64,000 bases of DNA. Origin: an uncultured Pseudomonadota bacterium. GTDB taxonomy: Bacteria; Pseudomonadota; Gammaproteobacteria; Burkholderiales; Methylophilaceae. Below are positions 45,952-56,469 of the stretch, in pieces. A program made the translations under genes and the position numbers. How positions within the stretch are numbered: position 1 is the stretch's first letter; each line of letters starts with the position of its first letter. The notes under the pieces were generated by a model. It saw only the letters and a list, made by a program, of their open reading frames with translations, searched no databases and was not told the origin of the DNA. Location of the stretch: NCBI GenBank assembly GCA_903876765.1, contig CAIRBH010000003.1, forward strand, positions 20,921-84,920. Direction: 5' to 3'.

Positions 45952-48880
45952 TTTTTGCGGCTTCTAAATCTCTTCCAGCAAATGCTAATTGCGCCTCACT
46001 AAATGTTTTGTAGTGCAGCTGCCAGTCAGAGAGTTGATTGACACGCGCCACTTGAACTGCCGTGACTTTAAACTCTGGGCAGTTGGTTGCCCAGTCGCTA
46101 TTGTCTGTAGTAATGACATTGGCACCTGATTGAGGATGGTGGAATGTGGTGTAAATAATGCCAGGCTGCACGCGCTCTGTTAGTTTGGCACGCAATACGG
46201 TTTCACCAGCGCGACTCATCACGCCTATCCAATCACCGTCTTTGATGCCGCGTTCTTGTGCATCATGCGGGTGAATTTCTACGATATCTTCATGATGCCA
46301 AGCAACGTTTTTAGTGCGGCGGGTTTGTGCACCTACATTGTATTGCGACAAAATACGGCCAGTGGTTAAAATCAGCGGATATTTAGCATTGACCTTTTCG
46401 GTGGTTGGCACATATTGCGTAATAAAAAACTTACCTTTACCGCGGACAAATCCATCAATATGCATAGTAGGCGTGCCAGTAGGATATTCGTCGTTACATG
46501 GCCACTGTATGCTGCCCAGCTCGTCTAATTTCTTAAAGCTCACGCCTTTAAAGGTCGGGGTAAGCGCGGCGATTTCATCCATAATGTCACTGCTGTGCTG
46601 ATAGTGCATTTCATAACCTAGCGCCTCAGATAGCATGGCGGTAATTTCCCAATCTTCATAGCCTGGGCCATCAACATTATTTTTAGGCGTCATCACGCGG
46701 CGTACTGGTGAAATGCGCCGTTCGGCATTGGTAAATGTGCCGCTCTTTTCTAAAAAGGACGCGCCAGGAAAAAATACATGGGCGAACATGGCGGTTTCGT
46801 TTAAAAATAAATCTTGTACTATCACGCATTCCATACTCTCTAGAGCGTGCGTGACGTGCTGAGTGTTAGGGTCTGATTGTGCAATGTCTTCACCAACACA
46901 ATACAGAGCTTTAAAGCGGCCTTCACCAGCCAAATCTAGCATATTGGGAATACGTAAGCCTGGCTCATCGCTTAATGGTCTGCCCCAAGCCGCCTCAAAC
47001 AAAGCCTTAGCAGCGGGGTCTGAGACATGACGATAACCTGGGTACTCGTGCGGCATAGAACCCATATCACAAGAGCCTTGCACGTTATTTTGCCCACGTA
47101 ATGGATTAATTCCTACGCCTTCTCGACCTACATTGCCAGTTGCCATGGCCAGATTTGCTATACCCATGACCATGGTTGAACCCTGAGAATGCTCAGTAAC
47201 GCCTAAACCATAATAAATAGCGGCATTGCCACCAGTGGCGAATAATCTAGCAGCCTCTCTTATTAATGTTGGATTGACGCCTAATTCATCGGCTAATGCC
47301 TCAGGTGAGTTTTCTGGTTTGGCGACAAAATCACGCCACAATACGAATGAATCCCACTCACAACGCTCTTTAACAAAGTCTTCCTTAACCAAGCCCTCAG
47401 TTACCACCACATGGGCTAGCGCAGAAATCAAGGCCACATTTGTTCCTGGGCGTAAATTTAGATGATAATCTGCGCGAATATGCGGCGAATTTTCAACCAA
47501 ATCTATCGCTCGCGGGTCAGCAATAATCAGCTTTGCCCCCTCACGCAAGCGACGCTTCATTTGCGAGGCAAACACAGGGTGACCATCCGTTGGGTTGGCG
47601 CCAATAATCATGATGACATCAGACTTCATCACAGAATCAAAAGTCTGCGTACCAGCTGACTCACCGATTGTTTGCTTAAGGCCATAACCAGTGGGGCTAT
47701 GGCAAACACGGGCGCAGGTATCAACATTGTTTGTACCAAATACGGCACGCACTAGTTTTTGCGTGACATAGACCTCTTCATTGGTGCAGCGTGATGAGGT
47801 AATGCCACCCATAGCATCTTTGCCATATTTGGCTGAAATGCGCTTAATTTCGCTGGCGGCATATTCTATCGCCTCACTCCAGCTCACAATGCGCCATTCA
47901 TCATGAATGCTTTTGCGTATCATAGGCGTAGTAATGCGGTCTTGATGTGTTGCATAACCCCAAGCGAAACGGCCTTTCACGCATGAATGGCCATGATTGG
48001 CACCGCCATTTTTATTTGGCACCATACGAATCACTTCTTCACCCTTCATCTGCGCATCAAACGAGCATCCAACGCCACAGTAAGCACAGGTAGTCGTCAC
48101 ACTATGCTCAGGCACACCATGATCAATCACGGTTTTTTCTATTAAAGTTGCTGTGGGGCAAGCTTGCACACAAGCACCACAAGAAACACATTCAGAATCT
48201 AAGAAATTATTAATGCCTGAAGCGACTTTAGATTCGAATCCACGACCAGAAATAGTGAGGGCAAACGTACCTTGTGTTTCTTCACAAGCACGCACACAGC
48301 GAGAACAAACTATGCATTTACTTGGGTCAAAACTGAAGTATGGGTTAGATTGGTCTTTTTCTGCCTTGAGATGATTCTCACCTTCATAGCCATAACGCAC
48401 TTCACGTAAACCCACGGCGCCAGCCATGTCTTGCAGTTCACAATCGCCATTGGTTGCGCAGGTTAGACAATCTAAGGGATGGTCTGATATATAGAGCTCC
48501 ATCGTGCCACGACGTATGTCTGCTAATTTAGGCGTTTGTGTATGTACTTTTAAGCCTGCCGCCACTGGCGTTGTGCAGGAAGCAGGATAACCACGACGGC
48601 CTTCAATTTCAACCAAACACAAGCGGCAAGAACCAAAAGGCTCTAGACTGTCAGTCGCACATAACTTGGGCACATTAATGCCAGCCATAATAGACGCTCG
48701 CATAATAGAGGTGCCTTCTGGCACTGTAATTTCTCTATCATCAATGATTAGCGTGACTTGCTTGTCAGATGAACTTGACGGAGTGCCATAATCTAATTGA
48801 TCGTCATAATTTGTACGGCTACGTTCATGCTGATGGTGAGTACTACTATATTTAATGTCATCCACAACGCTCTCCTGCAT
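45944..48880 (-). CDS. fdsA: NAD-dependent formate dehydrogenase alpha subunit
   Basis: A 978-residue molybdopterin enzyme. Residues about 42-115 form the 2Fe-2S ferredoxin domain (CATDSLEPFGSCRLCLVE), a NuoG-like Cys region follows (HPLDCLTCATNGDCELQ), then two 4Fe-4S clusters (CIVCSRCVRAC, CVSCGACVQACP) and the FdhF-type core with CAYCGVGCSFD. The catalytic residue is Cys393 in ARVCHSPTGYG, not selenocysteine. It oxidises formate to CO2 and passes electrons through FdsB to NAD. No twin-arginine signal: cytoplasmic. Confidence 0.97.
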   Translation of the reverse strand: MQESVVDDIKYSSTHHQHERSRTNYDDQLDYGTPSSSSDKQVTLIIDDREITVPEGTSIMRASIMAGINVPKLCATDSLEPFGSCRLCLVEIEGRRGYPASCTTPVAAGLKVHTQTPKLADIRRGTMELYISDHPLDCLTCATNGDCELQDMAGAVGLREVRYGYEGENHLKAEKDQSNPYFSFDPSKCIVCSRCVRACEETQGTFALTISGRGFESKVASGINNFLDSECVSCGACVQACPTATLIEKTVIDHGVPEHSVTTTCAYCGVGCSFDAQMKGEEVIRMVPNKNGGANHGHSCVKGRFAWGYATHQDRITTPMIRKSIHDEWRIVSWSEAIEYAASEIKRISAKYGKDAMGGITSSRCTNEEVYVTQKLVRAVFGTNNVDTCARVCHSPTGYGLKQTIGESAGTQTFDSVMKSDVIMIIGANPTDGHPVFASQMKRRLREGAKLIIADPRAIDLVENSPHIRADYHLNLRPGTNVALISALAHVVVTEGLVKEDFVKERCEWDSFVLWRDFVAKPENSPEALADELGVNPTLIREAARLFATGGNAAIYYGLGVTEHSQGSTMVMGIANLAMATGNVGREGVGINPLRGQNNVQGSCDMGSMPHEYPGYRHVSDPAAKALFEAAWGRPLSDEPGLRIPNMLDLAGEGRFKALYCVGEDIAQSDPNTQHVTHALESMECVIVQDLFLNETAMFAHVFFPGASFLEKSGTFTNAERRISPVRRVMTPKNNVDGPGYEDWEITAMLSEALGYEMHYQHSSDIMDEIAALTPTFKGVSFKKLDELGSIQWPCNDEYPTGTPTMHIDGFVRGKGKFFITQYVPTTEKVNAKYPLILTTGRILSQYNVGAQTRRTKNVAWHHEDIVEIHPHDAQERGIKDGDWIGVMSRAGETVLRAKLTERVQPGIIYTTFHHPQSGANVITTDNSDWATNCPEFKVTAVQVARVNQLSDWQLHYKTFSEAQLAFAGRDLEAAKID

Positions 48881-48911
48881 ACAGCTTAACGCTGCATTTT
48901 AGCTTTTTATT

Positions 48912-50453
48912 TTAAAAATCTTCTGAAAAATGGTTCATGGCACTTAACACTGGATATGGCGTCATTCCACCCAATGCGCATAAGGAGCCATTTAACATGG
49001 TGTCGCTCAAATCTCTGACTAACTTAATATTTTTTGCAACTTCTTTACCGGCAATAATGTTATCCATAACTTCCACACCGCGGGTAGAGCCTATGCGGCA
49101 AGGCGTACATTTTCCGCAAGACTCTATGGCACAAAACTCAAAGGCATAGCGCGCCATTTTTGCCATATCAACCGTGTCGTCAAAAGCCACGATACCGCCA
49201 TGGCCTAATACCGCCCAAATACTTGAAAACGCTTCGTAATCCAAAGGCGTATCAAATTGTGATTCTGGTAAAAACGCGCCTAAAGGGCCACCTACCTGCA
49301 CAGCCCTAATTGGTCTGCCTGAGGCTGAACCACCGCCATAATCATAAAGCAACTCACGTAGCGTAATACCAAAAGCCAATTCAACTAAGCCACCTTGTTT
49401 TATATTGCCTGCTAACTGTATAGGCAAAGTACCTCGTGATCGACCCATGCCATAATCGGCATAATATTGCGCACCTTTATCTAAAATGATGGGCACAGTA
49501 GCCAGTGAAATGACATTATTCACCACGGTAGGCTTGCCAAACAAGCCTTCAATGGCGGGCAATGGCGGCTTAAAGCGCACCATACCACGCTTGCCTTCCA
49601 AACTTTCTAGCAACGAGGTCTCTTCACCGCAAACATAGGCGCCAGCGGCGCGACGAACTTCTAATTTAAAACTATGCTTTGAACCGCAAATTTTTTCACC
49701 TAAATAACCAGCTTTTTCTGCTTTATCTATCGCTTCATTGAGCACTTTTAGCGCATGAGGATATTCTGAGCGCAAATAGATATAGCCTTGTGTTGCGCCT
49801 ACCGCAATGCCAGCTATGGTCATGCCTTCTATTAAAACAAAAGGGTCATTTTCCATAATCATGCGGTCTGAAAATGTGCCAGAATCGCCTTCATCGGCAT
49901 TGCATACAATGTACTTTTGATTAGCCTGGCATGTTAATACTGTGTTCCATTTTATCCCTGTTGGAAAAGCCGCGCCGCCCCTGCCACGTAAGCCTGAATC
50001 TGTGACGGTTTTAACAATATCAGCGCCAGACAGCTGCAAGGCATTCTTGAGGCCTTTATAACCATCGTAGGCAATATAGTCATCTAATGACACGGGGTCG
50101 GTAATCCCCACGCGGGCAAATGTTAAGCGCTGCTGTTGTTTTAGCCAGTTAATCTGCTCCGTCAGGCCTAAATATAGCGGATGTGCGCTTGCATTGGCCG
50201 ATTGGCCATTGAGAAAATCCGCATCAAACAGCCCATTCACATCTTTGGCTTGGACTGGGCCATAAGCAACGCGACCTTGATCTGTTTGCACTTCTACCAT
50301 GGTTTCTAGCCAATATAGGCCGCGTGAACCATTTCGAATAATGTCTATCTGTTTGCCGCGCAGTTTAGCTTGCTCGGCGATGGCTAGCGCCACTTTGTCT
50401 GCCCCCATGGACAGCGCACTTGAATCACGAGGAATATATACTTTAGTTGTCAT
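48912..50453 (-). CDS. fdsB: Formate dehydrogenase beta subunit (NuoF-like)
   Basis: A 513-residue flavoprotein. An N-terminal thioredoxin-like part is followed by SGLRGRGGAAFPTGIKWNTVL, the NADH/FMN site, CNADEGDSGTFSDRMIMENDPF, GAYVCGEETSLLESLEGKRGMVRFKPPLPA, and ESCGKCTPCRIGSTRGVEVMDNI for the 4Fe-4S cluster. It transfers electrons from FdsA to NAD. The start is 1 base from the fdsG stop. Confidence 0.96.
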   Translation of the reverse strand: MTTKVYIPRDSSALSMGADKVALAIAEQAKLRGKQIDIIRNGSRGLYWLETMVEVQTDQGRVAYGPVQAKDVNGLFDADFLNGQSANASAHPLYLGLTEQINWLKQQQRLTFARVGITDPVSLDDYIAYDGYKGLKNALQLSGADIVKTVTDSGLRGRGGAAFPTGIKWNTVLTCQANQKYIVCNADEGDSGTFSDRMIMENDPFVLIEGMTIAGIAVGATQGYIYLRSEYPHALKVLNEAIDKAEKAGYLGEKICGSKHSFKLEVRRAAGAYVCGEETSLLESLEGKRGMVRFKPPLPAIEGLFGKPTVVNNVISLATVPIILDKGAQYYADYGMGRSRGTLPIQLAGNIKQGGLVELAFGITLRELLYDYGGGSASGRPIRAVQVGGPLGAFLPESQFDTPLDYEAFSSIWAVLGHGGIVAFDDTVDMAKMARYAFEFCAIESCGKCTPCRIGSTRGVEVMDNIIAGKEVAKNIKLVRDLSDTMLNGSLCALGGMTPYPVLSAMNHFSEDF

Positions 50454-50454
50454 A

Positions 50455-50949
50455 TTAAGCCTTCGCCAATGAAGCGCCTGCTTCTAACATGAGTGCGTCT
50501 AAATCGGCAATCGAAACACGGCCGTACAATTCTTCATCTAGCATAACCGCTGGTGAGAGAGCACAATTACCTAAACAATAAACAGGCGCTAGGGTAATCG
50601 CCCTATCGTCTGTGGTTTGATGATAATCAATATTTAAGCACTTTTTAGCATGCGCTTCTAAGTTTGCAGAACCCATGGCCTGACAGGATTCAGCACGGCA
50701 AATTTGCAACACATGTTGACCGGGTTGATGCGTTTTGAAGTGGTGATAGAAAGTCACTACGCCATGCACTTCAGCAACCGACAAACTGAGCGCTTGAGCT
50801 ATAGTGGCGTAACAAGTTTCTGGGATAAAACCCGTACTGTCTTGAATGGCATGGAGCAGAGGTAATAATGCGCCTGGCATACTTTTGTACTGGGCCACTA
50901 AGCGATCTATTTCTTTGCCCTGCACTTGTTTTTCTTGTAAATCTTGCAA
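50455..50949 (-). CDS. fdsG: Formate dehydrogenase gamma subunit (NuoE-like)
   Basis: A 164-residue 2Fe-2S protein. [47 protein letters not shown] is the family N-terminus; [10 protein letters not shown] and [19 protein letters not shown] hold the cluster Cys residues. The start is TTG with GGAGAG seven bases upstream; the first ATG would remove much of the conserved helix. First gene of the fds operon, divergent from moaA. Confidence 0.94.
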   Translation of the reverse strand: MQDLQEKQVQGKEIDRLVAQYKSMPGALLPLLHAIQDSTGFIPETCYATIAQALSLSVAEVHGVVTFYHHFKTHQPGQHVLQICRAESCQAMGSANLEAHAKKCLNIDYHQTTDDRAITLAPVYCLGNCALSPAVMLDEELYGRVSIADLDALMLEAGASLAKA

Positions 50950-51034
50950 CTTATTCTCTCCAAAACAACTTACAATTTATTTTTCTAGCTATTAGTATAA
51001 TACACTTGTAACAAGCTAGCCATTCTGACAAGAC
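50950..51034. promoter_or_regulatory. Divergent promoter region fdsG/moaA
   Basis: An 85-bp gap separates the two starts. A perfect TATAAT at 50996-51001 (preceded by TAG) points toward moaA about 34 bases away. CTTGTAACAAG at 51007-51017 is a short palindrome beside it. A fitting -10 toward fdsG is less clear. Confidence 0.5.
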
Positions 51035-52048
51035 ATGATCAATAAAGTGCCCCATTCAGCTCATCAATTAATAGACCAATTTGGCCGAGTCGTAGACTAT
51101 ATTCGACTATCGATTACAGATCGCTGTGATTTTAGATGCGTCTACTGCATGGCAGAAACCATGACTTTTTTACCGCGTGATGAAGTCTTGAGCCTAGAGG
51201 AATGTGCCAGATTAGTTAAAATATTCGTAGGGCTAGGTGTCTCTAAAGTACGTATTACTGGGGGTGAACCTTTAGTGAGAAAAAATGCACTTTGGCTATT
51301 TAAAGAAATCGGTCAACTAAAAAACTTAAACGAGTTAGTGCTCACTAGCAATGGAAGCCAACTAGAGAAACATGCGCTTGATTTAAAGAATGCGGGGGTT
51401 AAGCGTATTAACATTAGCTTAGATAGCCTAGATGCGGCGCGATTTAAAAAAATCACGCGTACTGGTGAGCTAGACCAAGTGTTGCGTGGCATACGTGCTG
51501 CCAAAAATGTTGGTTTTGAAAGCATCAAACTCAACACTGTACTGATGCGTGGCGTGAACGATGACGAAGCAATACCACTGGTAAAATTTGCTATTGAGCA
51601 TGCCATAGATATTGCCTTTATTGAAGAAATGCCGCTAGGCGATATCAGCCACGATAGAGAAGCAACTTTCTGTAGCAACCAAGATACCCTTAAAAAACTG
51701 CAAAATCAGTACCCACTTATCGCCAGCACCGAGACAACTGGCGGCCCTGCACGTTATTGGCGAGTGGCCAATAGCAATACTAAAATAGGCTTTATTTCAC
51801 CTCATAGTCATAATTTTTGTGAGGATTGCAACCGCGTGCGCATTACTTGTAAAGGTGAGCTTTACTTGTGCTTAGGCCAAGAAGATAAAATAGATTTAAT
51901 GCCACTGTTACGCGATCATCCGAATGATGATCAAGCTGTGATTCAAGCAATTTTGGCCAGCATGGCGATTAAGCCTAAAGGCCATGATTTTGATTTACGC
52001 CGAGCAAAACCAGCTGTGGTGCGCTTTATGTCGCATACTGGCGGCTAA
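51035..52048 (+). CDS. moaA: GTP 3',8-cyclase MoaA
   Basis: A 337-residue radical SAM enzyme. RLSITDRCDFRCVYCMAE has the CxxxCxxC cluster site, VRITGGEPLVRKN the SAM-binding GGE, and FCEDCNRVRITCKGELYLCL the second C-terminal 4Fe-4S site. It starts molybdopterin synthesis from GTP. It faces the formate dehydrogenase operon, which needs the product. mobA follows 71 bp later. Confidence 0.97.
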   Translation: MINKVPHSAHQLIDQFGRVVDYIRLSITDRCDFRCVYCMAETMTFLPRDEVLSLEECARLVKIFVGLGVSKVRITGGEPLVRKNALWLFKEIGQLKNLNELVLTSNGSQLEKHALDLKNAGVKRINISLDSLDAARFKKITRTGELDQVLRGIRAAKNVGFESIKLNTVLMRGVNDDEAIPLVKFAIEHAIDIAFIEEMPLGDISHDREATFCSNQDTLKKLQNQYPLIASTETTGGPARYWRVANSNTKIGFISPHSHNFCEDCNRVRITCKGELYLCLGQEDKIDLMPLLRDHPNDDQAVIQAILASMAIKPKGHDFDLRRAKPAVVRFMSHTGG

Positions 52049-52119
52049 ATTGATCATGCTAAGTTTGCCAAAATTCGCTACAGACGGTTTAACGATGAGC
52101 AGCAGCATCGCCAAATAAT

Positions 52120-52707
52120 ATGGTTAAAATGACAGCCTTGATTCTTGCTGGCGGACTAGCCACACGTATGAATGGCGTAGATAAAGGCTTAATGCCGCTA
52201 CAACATAAACCGCTTATTCAACACGTCATCGACCGTTTGAAAACGCAAGTAGATGAAATTATCATCAATGCCAATCGCGCAATCACAAAATATCAAGCCT
52301 TAGGTTATACCGTGCTGCAAGATTATCATCATGACTTTATAGGCCCGTTAGCTGGCTTTAGCTTAGGCTTAGGGCATGCCCAATACGATTACCTACTGAT
52401 AGTGCCTTGCGATTCGCCTTTACTGCCACCAAACTTGGCAGAGCGCCTTTTGGCGGCCATAATTGAGCATGATGCCGAAATTGCAGTGGCAATGAGCACG
52501 GGCGTTACCCACCCAGTATTTTGTCTATGCAAAAAAAATGTACTGCCCACACTGAGCGCTTATTTAGAAAACGGCGGGCGACGAGTCAGCACTTGGCAAA
52601 AAAGTTTAAAGTATATTGAGGTTGATTTTAGTGACTATGAAGACGCATTTATCAACTTAAATACCTTAGAGGACCTAGCTAAGTTAGAATTAAGACCCCA
52701 ACAATAG
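52120..52707 (+). CDS. mobA: Molybdenum cofactor guanylyltransferase
   Basis: A 195-residue nucleotidyltransferase. LILAGGLATRMNGVDKGLMPLQHKPLIQHVIDRL is the GTP-binding loop, QDYHHDFIGPLAGFSLGL and IVPCDSPLLPPNLAERL the metal/substrate motifs. It attaches GMP to molybdopterin to make MGD; formate dehydrogenase uses the bis-MGD form. It is between moaA and moeA. Confidence 0.96.
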   Translation: MVKMTALILAGGLATRMNGVDKGLMPLQHKPLIQHVIDRLKTQVDEIIINANRAITKYQALGYTVLQDYHHDFIGPLAGFSLGLGHAQYDYLLIVPCDSPLLPPNLAERLLAAIIEHDAEIAVAMSTGVTHPVFCLCKKNVLPTLSAYLENGGRRVSTWQKSLKYIEVDFSDYEDAFINLNTLEDLAKLELRPQQ

Positions 52708-52734
52708 CTCATCATAGCTAACTGCACAATCCTA

Positions 52735-54012
52735 ATGACGCACACCCTTACTCAATTAGTTGCCAACCCTAGCTGCATGGATGATTACCACCCTGATGCT
52801 ATGCCTGTAGCGCAAGCACGATTATTTATTAAGCAATTTTTAAGCGCGGTCACTCAAACGCAAATATTGCCAGTACGTGAATGTATGGGCCGTGTACTGG
52901 CTGCTGATATTTTTTCAGCGGCCAATGTACCCAATTACGACAACTCAGCGATGGATGGCTATGCATTTAATTCCAAGGATATGCATGCTAAGTCACCTAC
53001 AAAACTCATCATCATTGGCACAATATTAGCCGGAAACACTACAGCCAATAAAATTGAGGCTGGCCAGTGTGCACGCATTATGACAGGCGGCATGATGCCT
53101 CATGGTGCGGATACCGTCATCATGCAGGAAAAAGTAAAGGTTGATGGCGACTACATCACTTTTACTGACGCGCTAAAACCTAACATGAATGTGCGCTTTG
53201 CTGGCGAAGATTTACAAGTTGGTCAAATCGTATTGACCAGCGGACACCTAATACGCGCCGCTGATTTAGGCCTACTTGCCTCACTCGGTATTAGTCAAAT
53301 CAGTGTGTATCGTAAACTGAAGGTGGCGTTTTTTTCTACTGGAGATGAATTGGCCAGCCTAGGCGACACTTTAAAAAAAGGGCAAGTCTACGACAGTAAT
53401 CGCTACTCACTATATGGCATGCTCAGTCGCTTTGCGCTTGAAGTCATAGACATGGGGGCGATTCCTGATGACTTAAAATTACTTGAAGATACGTTGTTAT
53501 CCGCTGCCAAGCAGGCTGACGTCGTCATTACTAGTGGTGGCGTTTCCGTGGGCGAGGCCGACTATATGAAGCTACTGTTAGCCAAACATGGTCATGTCAT
53601 GTTTTGGAAAATCGCCATGAAGCCTGGCAGGCCATTAGCCTACGGCAAAATTGGTCAGGCACACTATTTTGGCTTGCCTGGCAACCCAGTAGCGGTCATG
53701 GTCACTTTCTACCAATTTGTACGTGAGGCGCTACTTATATTAATGGGGCAAACGACGCCCGCACCATTGCCAATATTCAAAGTCATCTGCGCTGAAAATA
53801 TTAAAAAGCAAACGGGACGTACCGAATTTCAACGCGGTATATTATTTTTTGACACGGACGGCACTTGGAAAGTAAAACCTACCGGAGCGCAAGGTTCGGC
53901 TATGTTGAGCTCGATGTCACTGGCTAATTGCTTTATTGTTTTAGACCAAACGGTAGGTAACTTAGATGCAGGCTCACTGGTGTCAGTGCAAGTGCTGCAC
54001 GGCTTAGATTAG
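52735..54012 (+). CDS. moeA: Molybdopterin molybdenumtransferase
   Basis: A 425-residue protein of MoeA layout. LPVRECMGRVLAADIFSAANVPNYDNSAMDGYAF is the N-terminal motif, ARIMTGGMMPHGADTVIMQE the second, and DVVITSGGVSVGEADYMKLLL with WKIAMKPGRPLAYGKI and FGLPGNPVAVMVTF the molybdopterin-binding core. It inserts molybdate into adenylated molybdopterin. The start is 27 bp after mobA: a three-gene Moco operon. Confidence 0.97.
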   Translation: MTHTLTQLVANPSCMDDYHPDAMPVAQARLFIKQFLSAVTQTQILPVRECMGRVLAADIFSAANVPNYDNSAMDGYAFNSKDMHAKSPTKLIIIGTILAGNTTANKIEAGQCARIMTGGMMPHGADTVIMQEKVKVDGDYITFTDALKPNMNVRFAGEDLQVGQIVLTSGHLIRAADLGLLASLGISQISVYRKLKVAFFSTGDELASLGDTLKKGQVYDSNRYSLYGMLSRFALEVIDMGAIPDDLKLLEDTLLSAAKQADVVITSGGVSVGEADYMKLLLAKHGHVMFWKIAMKPGRPLAYGKIGQAHYFGLPGNPVAVMVTFYQFVREALLILMGQTTPAPLPIFKVICAENIKKQTGRTEFQRGILFFDTDGTWKVKPTGAQGSAMLSSMSLANCFIVLDQTVGNLDAGSLVSVQVLHGLD

Positions 54013-54153
54013 CGTCCATCTTGGCATGAAATAAGCCTTCTGTTTAAAAGCAATTTTTAATGTAATGAGGATATGAGTTAGCATGTTGTATAATTTTTCG
54101 GCATTCAAGTTGCTTCAAGTAAAATCAAATTATTTAGTTAGGCTTTTATTGCT

Positions 54154-54879
54154 TTGACCTCTATCACCAGCCACCATAGCGTAGCCCATCATGCTGCGAG
54201 TAACAATACGCTTATTTGGGCGCTTATCTGCTCTGTATTACTACACACATTAGTCACTGTGGCTATTCCTAAGTTTAAGCTTGATGCTAGCCACAAGCGC
54301 GATACGCTAGTCGTAGAATTAACTAAACAGCCTGAACCGCCACCCCCGCCCTTATCGCAGCCCATCACAAAGCCAGCAAAAATTGAGCCGATTAAGCCAA
54401 AAACAGTCAATCAACCTATAGTCAAACCGATAATCCTGCCCACCGAAACAAAAAGTGAGCCTGCCCCACCGCCGCCCACAGATGTTATTGCCGTAGCAGC
54501 CAAGCCAGAAGCTGCACCCTCTACTATGCCGCCTGCGCCTATTGTTGTACCTGAGCCGCCCCAAGCTTTTACGCCACCCGATACTAGCGCGGCACGCGAT
54601 AGCTATGGCAACACCTTGTGGGGCGCGATTGGCAAGCACAAACAATACCCAAGAATCGCACAAATGCGTGGCTGGCAAGGTGAAGCGATAGTAGAGTTGC
54701 AACTGGATGGCAACGGTAGGCTAAAATCAAAAAAAATTATTCAGTCCAGCGGCCACGAGGTGCTGGATAAACAAGCACTAGATATGGTGGAAAAAGCCAT
54801 GCCTTTTCCACTGCCCCCTGAAGTGCTGCGCGGCAGCAGCTTTAGCATTAAAGTGCCTATCCCGTTTAAGCTTGAATAA
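54154..54879 (+). CDS. TonB-like energy transducer
   Basis: A 241-residue protein. One membrane helix near residues 20-38 (TLIWALICSVLLHTLVTVAI), then a Pro-rich spacer (EPPPPPLSQP...SEPAPPPPTDV...PPAPIVVPEPP) and a C-terminal TonB domain (YPRIAQMRGWQGEAIVELQLDGNGRLKSKKIIQSSGHEVLDKQALDMVEKAMPFPLPP). Start codon is TTG; no ATG precedes the helix. No exbB or exbD is adjacent. It would power uptake through an outer-membrane receptor not seen here. Confidence 0.87.
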   Translation: MTSITSHHSVAHHAASNNTLIWALICSVLLHTLVTVAIPKFKLDASHKRDTLVVELTKQPEPPPPPLSQPITKPAKIEPIKPKTVNQPIVKPIILPTETKSEPAPPPPTDVIAVAAKPEAAPSTMPPAPIVVPEPPQAFTPPDTSAARDSYGNTLWGAIGKHKQYPRIAQMRGWQGEAIVELQLDGNGRLKSKKIIQSSGHEVLDKQALDMVEKAMPFPLPPEVLRGSSFSIKVPIPFKLE

Positions 54880-54897
54880 GCCAGTTGATGTCATTTG

Positions 54898-56377
54898 ATG
54901 ATTCATCGTCATTATTCTGCCGCAAAAAATAGGTCGTTAAAAGACTTATTGCTGATACATGAAATGGCCTTCATTGTGCTGATTATTTTAGCGGCTACCG
55001 CTGGGGCAATTGGCATACATTTATGGGATAAATCTAGCCAAGAAACCAACCGCATAAGTGCACTAGTCTCAGAAGTGCAGCAAACGCGCGGCGACTTATA
55101 TCGGCAAATGAAAGAATTGTTTGACGCCTACTTTTTAGACGACACAAGCGCTCGCAGTGAATATGCGCACTTTACTGTCTCAGTTGAAAATCACTTCGCT
55201 AAACTAAAAAAAAATCACAGTAGGTAAAGAAGAAACCGCCGCCATCCATGCACTGCAAACTAGCTATGAAAAATTTGTTATCGAAGCGCCAGCGCTTTTT
55301 GAACAATATCAGCACTCTAACAGCAGTGCTACCAAACATGCTCTGAATACAGATATTGAAACTGGCTTGTTTCTGCGTTATGAAGACATCATCGCCCGAA
55401 CAGAAAAACTGCTTAACCAACAGCAACTAGAGCTCAACAAGCAACTTAGCAGCACCAAACTCATCGCCACAATCTTATTGATCATTCCACTATTATTGGC
55501 GGTGTTATTGTTGATTTTTTCACGTGTATTTCTAAAACGTGCCATCGTTAAGCCCATCGCAGGCGTCTTGCAAGCAACATCAGAGATTAGCGCAGGCAAC
55601 CTTAGCCATAGAGCACCAGAGGAAGGTGCAGCCGAGCTTAGCGCTGTTTCAAAAGCCATTAATGATATGGCAGATAAATTGGCCACTAGCCAAGAAACCT
55701 TAGTGCGTACCGAAAAGCAAGCGGCGCAAGGTTTATTGGTGCCCATGCTAGCGCATAATATTCGTAATCCATTAGCCAGCATTCGCGCCACCGCACAAAT
55801 TATGCAAGACCCAGCAGACGACGCTGAAACACGCGAGTATCTGACTGGCATTATTAATACGGTGGATAGGCTAGAACGCTGGACAGGAGCGCTGTTGGCT
55901 TATCTACTGCCACTTAAGCCGCAGCCTAACCACAGCCATATTAAAGACATTGTAGAAGGCGCACTGGCGCCGCTGCAACAAAAAATAAAAAGTAAATCTA
56001 TACAGCTTAGCCTACCAAACTGGCCAAAAAATACTGCTGTTTATACAGATCAGCACTTATTAGAGCAGGTCATCTACAACTTATTACTCAATGCGATAGA
56101 CGCATCAAATAAATCAGGCAGCATAGATATTATGCTGACTATGACCGCAAGAGAATTTACCTTGCAATTATTAGACCGTGCAGGCGGTATGCCATTTAAG
56201 CCAGACCCCAGCGCCATGAGCGCACCAACTACTAAGCGATTTGGCACTGGCCTTGGCATTCCCTTTGCATTTAAGGTATGTGATGTATTAGGCGGGGAAT
56301 TAAAGTTTGACGCTAGGCCAGATGGCGGCACGGTAATTAGCATCATTTTGCCTAAATTTTTAGAATTAGCCACATGA
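54898..56377 (+). pseudogene. Sensor histidine kinase split by a frameshift at an A9 tract
   Basis: ORFs 54898-55227 and 55367-56377 are two parts of one gene. Reading one A fewer in the run at 55206-55214 turns AKLKKNHSR-stop into KLKKITVGKEETAAIHALQTSYEKF and continues into the second ORF. The joined protein has TM1 (MAFIVLIILAATAGAIGIHLW), an external helical sensor region, TM2 (LIATILLIIPLLLAVLLLIFS), HAMP, H-box MLAHNIRNPLASIR, and an ATPase end with N, D and G boxes (NLLLNAIDAS, LLDRAGGMP, GTGLGIP). No response regulator is next to it. Slippage, real loss or a base-calling error are all possible. Confidence 0.85.
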
Positions 56378-56469
56378 TCATATTAAGCACTAAATATTGT
56401 CATTTTCATGACATAGACTATTGCCTTAATCAGCCTTTTTATCAACAATGATGAAACGCCTTAACTTAC

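Noticed and set aside
45944-48880. Possible selenocysteine formate dehydrogenase
   Set aside because: The catalytic position is an ordinary Cys (VCHSPT) and no in-frame TGA occurs.
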